Positions 44,631 through 55,319 of a DNA stretch of 58,705 nt are shown piece by piece. The notes beneath the pieces are model-generated. The model had not been told where the DNA came from. It saw only the letters and a program-made list of their open reading frames with translations, and made no database searches. This DNA comes from Symploca sp. SIO2C1 (lineage in GTDB: Bacteria > Cyanobacteriota > Cyanobacteriia > Cyanobacteriales > Coleofasciculaceae), in the NCBI GenBank assembly GCA_010692635.1, contig JAAHGL010000009.1, positions 1 to 58,705 of the forward strand. Direction: 5' to 3'. How positions within the stretch are numbered: position 1 is the stretch's first letter; each line of letters opens with the position of its first letter. The position numbers were made by a program, and so were the translations under genes.

Positions 44631-46223
44631 ATGAAATTAACTCATAGACTAACCGCATCTCTGATAGGTACAGCAATTGTCGTAATGGCATCGCAACCAG
44701 CAACCGCTCTAACAGCTGAGACTATCCACCAGACTGCTAAAGAGATTACAGTACTAATCGATGGCATTAATCCTGGCTCTGGAGTTATTGTTTCTAGAGA
44801 AGGTAACCGTTACTATGTTCTCACTGCTGGGCATGTGGTAGCAACAGAAGATGAGTATACAATTGTTGCCCCAGATGGCCAAAGATACTACCTGGATTAT
44901 CGCACTGTGCATCAAGTGCCGGGAGTGGACTTAGCGGTACTACAGTTTATTAGCGATCGCAATTACCAAGTTGCTACCTTAGCTAACTACAATTACAGCA
45001 CTAAGTTTCGGCATATTTTTGTTTCTGGTTGGTCTAATGTTAGAAATAACATTACCATGCCTAGCAGTCAGTTTTCCCCTGGATTATTGATTAGTAAAAA
45101 CTTTGCTCTTACCCACGCCCAAAACCCGATTGCTAATGGTTACGAACTGTTCTATACCAGTAGAACTGAAATTGGGATGAGTGGTGGACCAATTTTGGAT
45201 ACCGATGGGCGAGTAATTGGAATTCATGGGCAGGCTGAAGGGGAAGAAATCTATGATGAGCAATCTGGGAAGGTTTTGCGGCTCAAGTCAGGCTTTAGTT
45301 CCGGTATTCCTGCGGGCACTTTCCTGCGCCTCACTTCCCAAACTGGATTACAGCTGGCATTAAAGGTAGAAAATTCTCTACCGGTTCCACTAGCACCCCA
45401 AGAAATTATCTCAATCGCCCCTGCTTTTGAACTTCCTCAAACTACAGACAACTGGAGTGCCATTGATTGGGCTAATCGAGGCAATCAATTATATCGCCTT
45501 GAACGATTCTCTGAAGCCCTAACAGCTTTTGAAAGAGGGATTCAAATTCAGCCGGATTTCTATCAAGCCTGGTATGGACGTAGTCAAGTACTCTACACTT
45601 TAGGACGGTATCAAGAAGCTTTAACTTCCTACGATCGCACTTTACAAATTAAACCAGACTTACACATTGGTTGGCGTGACAAAGGGATAGTCTTGGCTTT
45701 AGCTGGAAATCCGACAGAAGCAATGGTAGCCTTTGACAGAGCAGTGAAGCTGAAGCCAGATGATCATGTAGTTTGGTATCTGCGAGGAAACTTGCTGAGC
45801 AAGCAGTTGCAAGCTTATCAAGAAGCCCTCAGATCTTATGATCGAGCAATTTTAATTGCCCCTAATTTTGCTGAAGCCTTTACTGGTAAGGGCAGAGTTC
45901 TATCTGAGGTTGGATATTACGAGGAAGCTTTAGCATCTTTTAACCAAGCCCATCAACTTAACCCTAACTTAGCTTCTGCTTGGCACTGGCGCGGTTTGCT
46001 GTTGTTGGATTTACAACAACCACTAGAAGCAATTGACTCCTTAGACAAAGCGATTCAAATTACTCCTGATAATTACGAGTTATGGCTAATTAAAGGCATC
46101 GCTTTAGCAGAATTAGGACGTTACCAGGAAGCCGTAGCTTCAGCAAGGCAAGCCCTAAAACTCAAGCCCAATGATCCAGAAGTGATTGATTTTCTCAATT
46201 TCCTTGCACTAAACGTAAAATAA
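44631..46223 (+). CDS. Secreted trypsin-like protease fused to TPRs
   Basis: A 530-residue protein: signal peptide (about 1-26, ATALTAE), an S1 protease domain (30-235) with His68 (TAGHVV), Asp100 (GVDLAVL) and Ser184 (IGMSGGPIL), a Pro-rich linker, and about seven TPRs (285-525). The catalytic domain is related to the protease upstream, so the COP23 cassette contains two proteases, one with a protein-binding module. It probably acts in the periplasm; the target is unknown. The ATG at 44631 starts a good signal peptide but is preceded by a heptamer array instead of an ordinary leader. Confidence 0.9.
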
Positions 46224-46243
46224 AGAGGCCTTAGACCAAACTA

Positions 46244-46330
46244 ACCAATTATCCATTATCCATTATCCATTATTAATTATTAATTATCCATTATCCATTA
46301 TCCATTATCCATTATCCATTATCCATTATC
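46244..46330 (+). repeat. Heptanucleotide STRR (CCATTAT)
   Basis: About 12 CCATTAT/TAATTAT units preceded by TTAGACCAAACTAACC, the same flank as the array at 6420. Confidence 0.9.
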
Positions 46331-46477
46331 TTCAATCTAGGCAATTTTCAACTAATTCTTTAATTTATGAGAATGCATTATATTAGTCATGACGGTGATG
46401 ATTTTAACATATTTTGATTGAATTTGATGAAGTTGGGAAGATTCTGTTAAGATGCCCCAAGACCAGTGAATAGTACA

Positions 46478-46945
46478 ATGGGTGTCAATAGAATTAGGAT
46501 TGCTAAGGATAAGGCTGATTTAGTACAAGCTTTAACTGCATCGAAGGAGACAACAGGACCTTTTCAGACTTACGCTGATGTAGTTGTATTTGCTGCCGCC
46601 TTAGGAGTACAGGGTAAAAAGCGAGTTAGTTTAGGTACAATTTCCAAGAAGGAACCTGCTCCCATTGGACTGGAAATATTTGTGTCAAGGGGATATGACT
46701 TGGTACTGAAGTTAATTGCGATCGCAGAAACTAAGGATACCAAAATTATCTCCCCTAGTGATAGGGCTGCTCAGGAGAAGCGTATCCGTATTTTTGAGGA
46801 GTATGCTAATGGGGGATTGGAGATTTTGCGGGATGAGTTACGGGGAGCGGTAGATTACTCTGAACAACTGTTGTTGTTACTGAGTGCGCAGCGGTTTAGG
46901 GAAGAGGTTACAGAAGATAGTTTTGATTTGAGTAAATTTTTGTAG
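46478..46945 (+). CDS. Phosphorothioation-associated protein 4-like (dnd_assoc_4)
   Basis: A 155-residue soluble protein beginning MGVNRIRIAKDKADLVQALT, with the segments FQTYADVVVFAAALG, SKKEPAPIGLEIF and RIFEEYANGGLEILRDELRG. This pattern matches my recollection of the Dnd/Dpt-associated family 4 (TIGR04062), whose members sit next to DNA phosphorothioation (dndBCDE) and associated restriction genes. None of those genes is in this window, so here it is an orphan. The role of the family is unknown. A GTG at 46466 would add four residues. It is possibly a remnant of a lost or distant defence island. Confidence 0.65.
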   Translation: MGVNRIRIAKDKADLVQALTASKETTGPFQTYADVVVFAAALGVQGKKRVSLGTISKKEPAPIGLEIFVSRGYDLVLKLIAIAETKDTKIISPSDRAAQEKRIRIFEEYANGGLEILRDELRGAVDYSEQLLLLLSAQRFREEVTEDSFDLSKFL

Positions 46946-47007
46946 TAAATTGAGATACTCTTACTGTGGGTAATTATTCATTATTCATTATTAATTGTTG
47001 AATAGCT

Positions 47008-47766
47008 CTATTCAATCACTTCAGTTCCTTCAATAACTCCAAAAATTATCTCTGACAACTCTCTAATTTCTCCATCCTGAAAAATTTTGCTATAGGCAGG
47101 TACATCAATAAACTCTTGAAATCTCTCCAACACTTTCATTTGCCTCGCACAACCATTGAGAGCCAGTTTATTGAATGAACTGCCTCCACCATGAGAAGTG
47201 ACTTCATTTAAGCCATTATCTGTAAATTCTAGATTGAGAGCATTTGCTAATTGATAACGATAGTCTCGACTAGTAAACCAATTATTGAAATTAGCCGTAA
47301 CTTTATTCGTAGACAAATAGCTAGTTTCTCCAATAAATTCCCTGGCATAGGATTTCCATAGCTCTGTAATTTCTTGAGTAACATTCCATCCTGCCTTAAA
47401 CCAGCTGGCAAATGTATTGTATGGGTCTCTTAGAATTAAGACTGAGTAGGATTCTTTACTATACCCTATTTTTTCCCAGAGTTGACTTTGATGGTAAGAT
47501 ATTTTTCCAAGGTAACGATTTTCATAGGAGCAAATCAATAATTGCTTAGGAACTAGTTCCCCAGATTTATCCTTTTTCCCAGGCCAATAATCAAAGTTTC
47601 TATAGGAAGTTCCCCAGTTATTATGCCAAGGATTTTCACCAGGCAAAATTCCATTAAGAGAGCAAGTCTTAAGTTTTTGCTGTGAAATTATCCAGTTAAT
47701 CATAGCATGATTCCCTGAACGTTGAATGCCACAGACTTCGACTAGTTTTTCATTTTGTATTACCAC
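47008..47766 (-). CDS. Sulfotransferase-like protein
   Basis: A protein of about 252 residues with the two PAPS-binding elements of sulfotransferases: the 5'-phosphosulfate loop GIQRSGNHAMINW near residue 14, and a 3'-phosphate-binding strand-helix LILRDPYNTFASWFKAG near 110. It would transfer sulfate from PAPS to a hydroxyl or amine; acceptors in bacteria include polysaccharides and lipids, and the acceptor here is unknown. The start is uncertain: TTG 47769 and GTG 47766 precede the first conserved residues, and there is no ATG. It follows the secreted repeat-protein gene on the same strand with a 47-base gap. Confidence 0.75.
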   Translation of the reverse strand: MVIQNEKLVEVCGIQRSGNHAMINWIISQQKLKTCSLNGILPGENPWHNNWGTSYRNFDYWPGKKDKSGELVPKQLLICSYENRYLGKISYHQSQLWEKIGYSKESYSVLILRDPYNTFASWFKAGWNVTQEITELWKSYAREFIGETSYLSTNKVTANFNNWFTSRDYRYQLANALNLEFTDNGLNEVTSHGGGSSFNKLALNGCARQMKVLERFQEFIDVPAYSKIFQDGEIRELSEIIFGVIEGTEVIE

Positions 47767-47813
47767 CAAAATTATAGTAATATCTCCAAATAAGTTTATT
47801 CTCCTGTTATAAC

Positions 47814-50090
47814 TTATTGTTGAGAATTTATCTGATTAGCAATCGCTGATAAAACTTGCTGTTTATGGCTTCCTGGTTCTAAAGTATTGGCTAATTGTTG
47901 AGCTTGGGATAAAATATGTCTGGCTTGGGGTTTTTGCTTTGCGATCGCATATTTTTGGGCTACTCGGCGTAGGGCGGTAATTTGATAATCTACTCCTTCT
48001 ATCGCTAAAGCTATTTGCTCAGCAAAGTCGTATTCTTCAGCGTCTAAGGAGGCTTGCAAGGTTTTCCAAAGTTTGTCTTCCCAAGCTGGCTTTTGTTTGA
48101 TTGTTGATGCTGCTTGCCAGGCAAGGGTTAAAGTTTGAGCAGAAGCTTCGTGTTTGCCTTGTTTGGCATAGTTAAAAGCAAAATCTAGGAAGATATTTGC
48201 TTGAGTTTTAGGTTGAGAAAGTGCTTGGGTAATTTGGATGATTTGATTTTCATTCCAAGCAGGAGAAGGAGCTAAGAAACCATAACTACTGTGATCAAAT
48301 ACTCCCACGCTCTGGCTTAACAATAAATCCTTTGTCTTAATATTTGATATCGTTTGACTAGTTACCAATGCTTGATTTAGGCTTTGGGAACTTAAATCAG
48401 AGTGATTGAGATTGTTGTATTTGCGGGCGAGGGTTAGTAGCATATTTGTTTGTAGTTCAGGATGCTGAAACTGTTGTACTACACCCCAAGCAAGTTGAGG
48501 AACATTAGCATCAGCTAAGACGGCAACTAAGTTCTCTAATGGCTGAGTTTTTTCGTAGTCTGATGGCAATTTATAAATCTGCTGTAAGATTTGGTTAACT
48601 AAGGGTTTGATTGCAGTATGTTTCGCATCAATCTTTTTGTAAATTGCTAGAGAATTAATTAACAAAAATATATCGTCCAACTTGGCGATTAAAGGGACAG
48701 TCTGCTCTAAAATTGCCACTGCTTCCTTTTGTTCCCCAATTTCTGCTAACAAGTTGGCAAATTTCAATTCTGAAGAGAGCCTTGACTGTTCTTCCGTAAC
48801 AGTTTGGTTAATGGCTCTCCCTTTAGAAGTTATCGTCTTAACAAGGTCAAAATTACCAATTTCCTGTTCTAGCTGAGCAATTGTTAGGATATCGGCAACA
48901 CGGCTGTCAGGTTTTCCCGGGAAAGTAAGACTTTCTTGCCAAGCTTTCTCTAATAAAACAGCAGCTTCCTCTTGTTCCCCCAACTCTATATATTCCTGAG
49001 CAACGTACCAAATCCGATTGGCAGAGTAAAAAAGCTCCCGATTACTGGATTGGGATAACTGTTGTTGATTAAATTCTGCTATTGATTGAGCTGCAAGAGC
49101 CAAAAGTTCTAACCCTCGCTGTTTTTCTCCTGAGTTAACATAATCTCTGGCTAAGGAGATGAGAATTGTTGCATTAGAGTACTCCAAGTATAAATGACGC
49201 TCTGGTACAACCTCAACTAGCTCAATGGTTTTGGTAATGTTGAAAGCACGCTCTAGTATTTTTACCGCTTCTGTAGAGTTTTCATCTTTGTTGTAGGCGC
49301 GAGTAATAATTTGCAAAGCATTTACTTGGTCTTCTTTTTGGGTTAAAGTAAGAGCAACTTCCTTGGCAAAGGCAAAGTCCCTAGCAGACAAAGATTGGTT
49401 GATAATGGTCAACAAAAGTTCGATTTTAGGGTCAGTATACTCTGGTAAAGGGAGTAAAATATTATCGGGAATGAATTTGGCAAACTCAAAAGCTTGGCGA
49501 TATCTCCCTTGGTTGAGGTAAGCATGAGTTAGTAAGGAGCGGTTAAAGGCGGCTTCATTAGCATCGCTACTCAACTTAGCAGCAAACGCCCTAACTTTTT
49601 CTTCTTGTCCAGTTGCCAGCCATGGTTCTAACCAGTTGGTGAGGGGAGGATCTTCCGTTTGCTTACTATATTCTACCGCCTGATTAACAATTGCTTGAGC
49701 TTGTTGCTGCTGTCCTACAGCTAGATGAGCATCAGCTAAACTTTCTAAGACTTGTACCCGATATACGAGGTTAGGAATCTTGTTACTTGCTGCTAAAGCA
49801 ACTTCATAATACCCAGCCCGCCCAGCCTTTTGAGCCAGGTTACTCACTACACTATAAATCTGCTCTGCATCACTTAGGGTAGAAATCAGAGCCAGAGCCT
49901 CTTGATACTTTTGCTTTTGGATATAATTTTGTATGATTGCTGCTGTCGTTTGGTTTTTGTCATTGTCACCTTCAAGAGCTTGAAGTTGAGAAGATGCCAA
50001 TCGGTTAATTTTATCCTGACTATGAGCAATGTTAACTAAGGAAATATAGGTAAAACAACTTATTATTAAGAGCGAAACATACTTTTTCAT
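47814..50090 (-). CDS. Secreted helical-repeat (TPR-like) protein
   Basis: A 758-residue protein with a signal peptide (MKKYVSLLIISCFTYISLVN, cleaved near SQD at about 26) followed almost entirely by paired helices. These have the pattern A..L...G....A..........I......L..LA..Y...G: TPR-like units without strict consensus, from about residue 35 to 755. I recognise no catalytic domain. Such all-repeat exported proteins usually scaffold others. The Gln/Glu/Leu-rich composition is unlike its neighbours. It may share a transcript with the sulfotransferase-like gene. Confidence 0.75.
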   Translation of the reverse strand: MKKYVSLLIISCFTYISLVNIAHSQDKINRLASSQLQALEGDNDKNQTTAAIIQNYIQKQKYQEALALISTLSDAEQIYSVVSNLAQKAGRAGYYEVALAASNKIPNLVYRVQVLESLADAHLAVGQQQQAQAIVNQAVEYSKQTEDPPLTNWLEPWLATGQEEKVRAFAAKLSSDANEAAFNRSLLTHAYLNQGRYRQAFEFAKFIPDNILLPLPEYTDPKIELLLTIINQSLSARDFAFAKEVALTLTQKEDQVNALQIITRAYNKDENSTEAVKILERAFNITKTIELVEVVPERHLYLEYSNATILISLARDYVNSGEKQRGLELLALAAQSIAEFNQQQLSQSSNRELFYSANRIWYVAQEYIELGEQEEAAVLLEKAWQESLTFPGKPDSRVADILTIAQLEQEIGNFDLVKTITSKGRAINQTVTEEQSRLSSELKFANLLAEIGEQKEAVAILEQTVPLIAKLDDIFLLINSLAIYKKIDAKHTAIKPLVNQILQQIYKLPSDYEKTQPLENLVAVLADANVPQLAWGVVQQFQHPELQTNMLLTLARKYNNLNHSDLSSQSLNQALVTSQTISNIKTKDLLLSQSVGVFDHSSYGFLAPSPAWNENQIIQITQALSQPKTQANIFLDFAFNYAKQGKHEASAQTLTLAWQAASTIKQKPAWEDKLWKTLQASLDAEEYDFAEQIALAIEGVDYQITALRRVAQKYAIAKQKPQARHILSQAQQLANTLEPGSHKQQVLSAIANQINSQQ

Positions 50091-50217
50091 CAAAAGCTAT
50101 CCCTCCCATAACTAAAAGATACTATGTAGGGTGTGACCCCTCACCAACTAAACTACCGTGTATACAAGATTCTCACCGAAATAGGTCAAGATCTTGCTAC
50201 CCCCCTTATTCCCCCCA

Positions 50218-50381
50218 TCATCCAACTCAGCAACCAGGAAAGCTATTCTCTCGGCTCCTCTCCTACTGGCTTACCTTCAGGTACAGCGATTTTCATGGAT
50301 AGTAATGGTCAAGATGAACTGATTGCTGTAGTGAAAAATGTTACTTTATCAGACTTTAGTAGTGGCTTCAGTTTTGTGTAA
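50218..50381 (+). pseudogene. Duplicated C-terminus of the CAP-RTX gene
   Basis: Bases 50218-50409 repeat 52375-52566 (192 bp) with scattered changes, covering the last 54 codons of the downstream gene ([19 protein letters not shown] to the final GFSFV) and its 3' flank. No upstream domain is attached, so it is a relic of a second, lost copy or of a partial duplication. The copy ends where a GGCTTGCTGAA-family repeat begins. Confidence 0.85.
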
Positions 50382-50409
50382 GCCTTAAGCAACAGACAAC
50401 AGTAATTAG

Positions 50410-50570
50410 GGCTTGCTGAAGAAAATTACCGAACCTTGTCAGATAAAGGTTTCAATCGTTTGTTTTTCTTGCTAAGTGCAAGTAAATTGTACCTATCGGC
50501 TCAATTTACTTGCACTTTAGTTGAGATTAACTCAAATTATCAAAACGAATAAGTTGGCACTTATCTAAGT
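50410..50570 (+). repeat. GGCTTGCTGAA-family repeat with perfect 16-bp hairpin
   Basis: Starts GGCTTGCTGAAGAAAATTA; AAGTGCAAGTAAATTG (50474-50489) pairs without mismatch with CAATTTACTTGCACTT (50502-50517). The outer nine bases match the hairpins at 31291 and 36458, whereas the inner bases differ but still pair. The rest of the interval to 50834 is AT-rich with no gene and presumably carries the CAP-RTX promoter. Confidence 0.75.
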
Positions 50571-50834
50571 TGCCTATTACCTATTGCTTTTTTTTTATTT
50601 TATTGTTAAAAGAAAACGCTTTAATAATCTAGGTTTTATATTGATTTTTTATTTTTCAAATAAAAATATTCATGAAAATAAGAGGAACTTTATGTTAATT
50701 TGATAGTCATGAATAAGGATTGATCTACTTTTTGAACACAGCACTTTTATGGCTGTGTGAAGTTTATAGGTTGCCAGTGAGTGGTTGTCTACCAAAGTTC
50801 AGCATTTGAATTCAACCAATAAGGATTAACAATC

Positions 50835-52538
50835 ATGGCTCAACCAACTGCGCAAGAGCAATATATGCTCGAACTGACCAATCGGATGCGCATCAATCCA
50901 GCTGATGAGTTGGATCTGTTGATTAACTCATCGGATGCAAATGTTAACGGAGCGATCAACTTCTTCAATGTGGATCTGGGAGTATTAACTACTCAGTGGA
51001 GTACTCTCACTCCAGCACAACCACTAGCTTGGTCTAACCAACTCCATGACGCTGCCAATGACCATGGTCTATTGATGATTGAGGAGGATTTGCAGTCACA
51101 TCAGTTGCCTGGTGAGCTTGGTTTAGGTCAGCGGATTACCAACGCTGGATATAACTGGTCTACGGTTGGTGAAAACATCTTTGCTTTCGCACAATCAGTT
51201 TTCCACGGTCATGCAGGGTTTGCTATTGATTGGGGCTTCACCGCAACAGGTATACAGGACCCACCCGGTCACCGCAATAGCATTATGAATAACAATTTTC
51301 GGGAGGTTGGTATTTCCATCATTCCTGAAAATGACCCTAGCACAGACGTCGGTCCGTTGGTAATTACCCAGAACTTCGGCAACCGCTTTAACTTTGGCAA
51401 TTCTTGGCTGTTGGGGGTGGCATTTGATGACCAAACTGTTGATGATGATTTCTATACCCCAGGTGAAGGACTTGCCGGGATCAATGTAACGGCAGTTAAC
51501 CTAACAACGAACCAGAGCTTCAACACAAATACCTGGAATTCTGGTGGGTATCAGCTCCAGTTACCCAATGGTACTTACCAGATCACCTTTTCTGGAGACT
51601 GGGATAATGATGGACAAAATGACACCGCAATCGAGCAGGTAACTATCGGCTCGGAAAACGTTAAACTTGACATCAATACTGATGAGTTGAGCAGCAACAT
51701 TCAACCGACACCTGGTGACGATGTTCTGATGGGAACAGCGGCAGATGAGGTCATTGATGGCTTAGCAGGGAATGATACTCTCCAAGGCGATGATGGCAAT
51801 GATGACCTTAGAGGTGGTGCTGGCAATGACGACGTCAGGGGTGACATGGGTAATGACGAACTCAGAGGTAATTCTGGCAATGACACCCTCAGAGGTGGTG
51901 CTGGTGATGACAAACTGTTAGGCGCAGGTGGTGTTGACATCCTCTACGGTGGAGGTGGTAATGACACCATCAATGGCGGTACAGGCAATGACACTGCCTA
52001 CGGTGGCAAGGATGATGACCGTCTCTATGGTCTTAGTGGTGATGATACTCTATTCGGTAACTCGGGTAATGACACCCTTTTTGGTAACGAAGGCAATGAT
52101 AAACTTTCAGGTGGCAGTGACATTGATATCCTCTACGGCGAAATTGGCAATGATACCCTCAATGGAGGCTCAGGTAATGACACCCTCATTGGTGCTGATC
52201 TCGACAGTGCTCAAATTGGACTAGGAGAAGTAGATATTCTGACTGGTGGCACAGGTGCTGATCTTTTCGTACTAGGAAATGCCAGTCAAGCTTTCTACAA
52301 TGATGGAAATGATGCGGATCTTGGTCTGGCTGATTATGTAATAATTAATGACTTTAGGCTCGACCAAACGGATGTCATCCAACTCAGTAACCAGGAAAAC
52401 TATTCTCTAGGTTCTTCTCCTACTGGCTTACCTTCAGGTACAGCGATTTTCATGGATAGTAATGGTCAAGATGAACTAATTGCTGTAGTGAAAAATGTTA
52501 CTTTATCAGACTTTAGTACTGGCTTCAGTTTTGTGTAA
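50835..52538 (+). CDS. Exported CAP-domain protein with RTX calcium-binding repeats
   Basis: A 567-residue protein without a classical signal peptide: a bacterial SCP/CAP domain (about 5-190) with [28 protein letters not shown] and [10 protein letters not shown], an all-beta SdrD/CNA-B-like module (195-285: [16 protein letters not shown]), then about 14 RTX nonapeptides of the GGxGNDxL type (295-440), and a C-terminal segment ([20 protein letters not shown], ending GFSFV). The C-terminal region is the usual type I secretion signal of cyanobacterial RTX proteins, and calcium would fold the repeats outside the cell. No secretion ABC genes are nearby. A partial duplicate of its 3' end lies 2.2 kb upstream. 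Confidence 0.9.
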   Translation: MAQPTAQEQYMLELTNRMRINPADELDLLINSSDANVNGAINFFNVDLGVLTTQWSTLTPAQPLAWSNQLHDAANDHGLLMIEEDLQSHQLPGELGLGQRITNAGYNWSTVGENIFAFAQSVFHGHAGFAIDWGFTATGIQDPPGHRNSIMNNNFREVGISIIPENDPSTDVGPLVITQNFGNRFNFGNSWLLGVAFDDQTVDDDFYTPGEGLAGINVTAVNLTTNQSFNTNTWNSGGYQLQLPNGTYQITFSGDWDNDGQNDTAIEQVTIGSENVKLDINTDELSSNIQPTPGDDVLMGTAADEVIDGLAGNDTLQGDDGNDDLRGGAGNDDVRGDMGNDELRGNSGNDTLRGGAGDDKLLGAGGVDILYGGGGNDTINGGTGNDTAYGGKDDDRLYGLSGDDTLFGNSGNDTLFGNEGNDKLSGGSDIDILYGEIGNDTLNGGSGNDTLIGADLDSAQIGLGEVDILTGGTGADLFVLGNASQAFYNDGNDADLGLADYVIINDFRLDQTDVIQLSNQENYSLGSSPTGLPSGTAIFMDSNGQDELIAVVKNVTLSDFSTGFSFV

Positions 52539-52734
52539 GTCTTAGGCAACAGACAATAGTGATTAGTTTTGAGGCATCGCAAAATAGTAGGACTTAAGTA
52601 CCGTAAGGGAATTATGTCATCCTGAGCGATAGCGAAGGAGCTCCGAGGTGCCCAGATGCTTCACTATCACCTAGCGTCTCGCTCGCGTTTGACCTAAGCG
52701 TGAGCAAGATGCTCGCACTACTCTATCCATCATT
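52539..52734 (+). other. Spacer with dispersed repeats
   Basis: Contains the ATGTCATCCTGAGCGATAGC repeat (52613-52676), the reverse complement of 16591-16680, and GCTCGC-type palindromes (52685-52722). No gene. Confidence 0.6.
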
Positions 52735-52770
52735 TTAGGTGTGCCACGCCAGTAGTGGTACACCTAAAAT
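52732..52770 (+). repeat. Hairpin ATTTTAGGTGTGCCAC / GTGGTACACCTAAAAT
   Basis: 16-bp arms with one G/T-type mismatch and a 7-base loop. It covers the 3' end of the minus-strand frame at 52735-52956. Confidence 0.7.
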
Positions 52771-52956
52771 AGTGGAATAAGTAGGTTGAGGGTCGCGATA
52801 GCTTAAACTCTTAACTCCTTCAACTCCTCCCAATACCAAATTGTTTACTAGTGGTGGTGCTCCACCTCCCAAAACAGCGTCATTTGCTCTTGGTTGAGGG
52901 AAATTATCATCAGGTTCATGAGGAGTTTCCCGAGGAGGTGGTCTGTTTTGGCTCAT
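52735..52956 (-). pseudogene. Short fragment with the VLGG...VEGVK cyanobacterial N-terminus
   Basis: A 73-codon frame from ATG 52956 (MSQNRPPPRETPHEPDDN), with DAVLGGGAPPLVNNLVLGGV and EGVK. This opening resembles the N-termini of cyanobacterial HEAT-like/leucine-rich-variant proteins (DAVLGG…GAVLGGIEGVK). After EGVK the family similarity stops and the last 20 codons run into a hairpin repeat. I read it as a truncated gene, function unknown. Confidence 0.4.
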
Positions 52957-53068
52957 GGTTATCTTTATTTCGTTGAACTCTAGGGGCGTATTGGATACGC
53001 CCATTACTATATATTTTGGCACCAATAGCTCCTGGATTGGGCAAATGTAATTTGCCCCTACTAATCAA

Positions 53069-53259
53069 GGGGTGAGGTGAAATTTACAGTGGCTCTCAAG
53101 AAACATGAGGCAGGAGGCTCCGAGGCAGGAGGCTCCGAGGCTCCGGAGGAGGTAGGAGGTAGAAGGAAAGAGAATTTGACAAAAGTTTCGACCCTCATTA
53201 CTCATTACTCATTACTCATTACTCAAAAAAGCTCTCCCACACCTTTTTTCGTTCACCCC
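53069..53259 (+). mobile_element. GGGGTGA-ended miniature element with target duplication
   Basis: Starts GGGGTGAGGTGAAATTTACA and ends CGTTCACCCC, flanked by TAATCAA (53062-53068 and 53060-equivalent at 53260-53266). Interior: AGGAGGCTCCG minisatellite, a unique part TTTGACAAAAG and ACTCATT heptamers. A related copy is at 57384. It lies exactly at the 3' end of acs, whose stop codon overlaps the duplicated target. Confidence 0.8.
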
Positions 53260-53262
53260 TAA

Positions 53263-55233
53263 TCAAGCACCTTCCCGCAACTTATCTAACACACCACGAT
53301 CCTCCAATGTAGAAGTATCTCCAGCTACTTCTTCCCCTGCTGCCAAATTCCGCAACAATCGCCGCATAATCTTCCCAGAACGAGTCTTCGGCAAAGCATC
53401 AGTAAAGCGAATTTCACCAGGACGGGCAATAGCCCCAATTTCACTCATTACGTGTTGCTTGAGTTCTTTCTTTAGTTCTTCACTAGCACTAACACTACCT
53501 TCTAAAGTTACAAAAGCAAAGACATCTTCCCCCTTCACTTCATCCGGCTTACCCACTACCGCAGCTTCTGCTACTGCTGGGTGAGATACTAGTGCTGACT
53601 CTACTTCCATTGTACCCAAACGGTGTCCGGAGACGTTGATTACGTCATCAACACGGCCCATTACCCAGAAGTAGCCATCTTCATCCTTCCTCGCACCATC
53701 CCCAGCAAAGTAGAGGTATTGTCCATCCTTAGGAGCAATATGTTCCCAATAGGTGCGGCGGAAGCGTTCAGGGTTACCGTACACTGTGCGCATCATCCCC
53801 GGCCAGGGGTGCTTCACTACCAAGTAACCCCCCTGATTATCTTCTACTGGATTGCCTTCTAAATCGACAATATCAGCAATAATTCCTGGGAAGGGAAAAG
53901 TCGCCGAACCTGGTTTTGTGGGAGTAGCACCGGGAAGGGGAGTAATCATAAAGCCACCGGTTTCAGTTTGCCACCAAGTATCTACAATCGGACAGCGTTC
54001 TCCACCAATAATGCGGTGATACCACATCCACGCTTCCGGGTTAATCGGTTCACCCACAGTTCCCAGTATCCGCAGGGAAGATAAATCCCTGGCGTTGGGA
54101 TGTTCTTCCCCCATCTTGCTCAAAGCGCGAATTGCTGTAGGAGCAGTGTAGAAAATATTAACACCATATTTTTCTACCACATCCCACAGACAGCCAGGAT
54201 TGGAAGGACGAGGCGCACCTTCATACATCAGGCTGGTGGCTCCGTTGGAAAGGGGAGCATAAACTATGTAACTATGACCTGTAATCCAACCGACATCAGC
54301 CGTACACCAGTAGACATCGGTATCTTTGAGATCAAATGTCCACTTAAGAGTCATATGAGTGTAGAGGTTGTAACCAGCAGTGGTATGGACAACTCCTTTA
54401 GGTTTACCTGTAGTACCGCTAGTGTAGAGGATGAAGAGCATATCTTCACTATCCATCGGCTCTGCTGGACAATCTCCAGATACCCCTGCTTGCAAATCAT
54501 GCCACCAATGATCCCGCTCTGGTTCCATCTGAATTTCTTGTGCAGTGCGCTTGACAACCAGGACGTTTTCTACACTAGGTGCGCCATTGTTTGCTAGAGC
54601 TTTATCTACTTGTTCTTTGAGGGGAACAATCTTATCTTTGCGCCAACCACCATCGGCCGTAATGACTAACTTCGCTTCGGCATCTACCAATCGGTCTTTC
54701 AACGCTTCAGCACTAAAACCACCAAAAACCACAGTATGAGGAGCACCAATCCGAGCACAAGCTAACATTGCGATCGCAGCTTCGGGAATCATTGGCATAT
54801 AAATACCAACGCGATCGCCTTTTTTTACTCCTAGCTGTTTTAATACATTAGCAAACTGGCAAACTTCTCGGTGCAGTTGAGCATAAGTAAGAGTACGGGA
54901 GTCTCCTGGTTCTCCTTCCCAAATCAGAGCTGCCTTATTTCTGCGCCAAGTAGTGAGGTGTCTGTCAAGACAGTTGTAAGAAATATTAATTTTGCCCCCA
55001 ACAAACCACTGAGCAAATGGTGGTTGCCAATCCAATACCTTGTCCCACTTTTGGAACCAATGTAACTCAGTTGCTGCCAAGTCCTCCCAAAACTTCTCAG
55101 GGTCAGCTTTCGCCCGGTCATAAATTTGCTGATACTCCTGTAAGCTTTTGACATGTGCTGCTTGAGAAAACTCAGACGAGGGTGGGAATAGACGCTTTTC
55201 TTGCAGGATTGATTCTATGGTCGGTTGTGACAT
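53263..55233 (-). CDS. acs: Acetyl-CoA synthetase (AMP-forming)
   Basis: A 656-residue ANL-superfamily ligase making acetyl-CoA from acetate, ATP and CoA through acetyl-AMP. It contains the P-loop [14 protein letters not shown], the acetate-pocket motif [30 protein letters not shown], the hinge [13 protein letters not shown] and the C-terminal catalytic lysine in [11 protein letters not shown], the site of regulatory acetylation. Length and domain order are normal. The start is ATG 55233 (MSQPTIESI); a TTG one codon upstream is less likely. The 3' end touches the target duplication of a miniature element without loss of coding sequence. Confidence 0.97.
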   Translation of the reverse strand: MSQPTIESILQEKRLFPPSSEFSQAAHVKSLQEYQQIYDRAKADPEKFWEDLAATELHWFQKWDKVLDWQPPFAQWFVGGKINISYNCLDRHLTTWRRNKAALIWEGEPGDSRTLTYAQLHREVCQFANVLKQLGVKKGDRVGIYMPMIPEAAIAMLACARIGAPHTVVFGGFSAEALKDRLVDAEAKLVITADGGWRKDKIVPLKEQVDKALANNGAPSVENVLVVKRTAQEIQMEPERDHWWHDLQAGVSGDCPAEPMDSEDMLFILYTSGTTGKPKGVVHTTAGYNLYTHMTLKWTFDLKDTDVYWCTADVGWITGHSYIVYAPLSNGATSLMYEGAPRPSNPGCLWDVVEKYGVNIFYTAPTAIRALSKMGEEHPNARDLSSLRILGTVGEPINPEAWMWYHRIIGGERCPIVDTWWQTETGGFMITPLPGATPTKPGSATFPFPGIIADIVDLEGNPVEDNQGGYLVVKHPWPGMMRTVYGNPERFRRTYWEHIAPKDGQYLYFAGDGARKDEDGYFWVMGRVDDVINVSGHRLGTMEVESALVSHPAVAEAAVVGKPDEVKGEDVFAFVTLEGSVSASEELKKELKQHVMSEIGAIARPGEIRFTDALPKTRSGKIMRRLLRNLAAGEEVAGDTSTLEDRGVLDKLREGA

Positions 55234-55319
55234 CAAACTTAGGTACTAATGTGTATATAGCAATCCTAAATGAGTACGACTTACGCACTCAACTCTCATG
55301 CTGAGGTGATAATGAAGTG

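Noticed and set aside
53077-53262. 61-residue frame inside the miniature element near acs
   Set aside because: The whole frame lies within a repeat whose other copy at 57384 does not conserve it.
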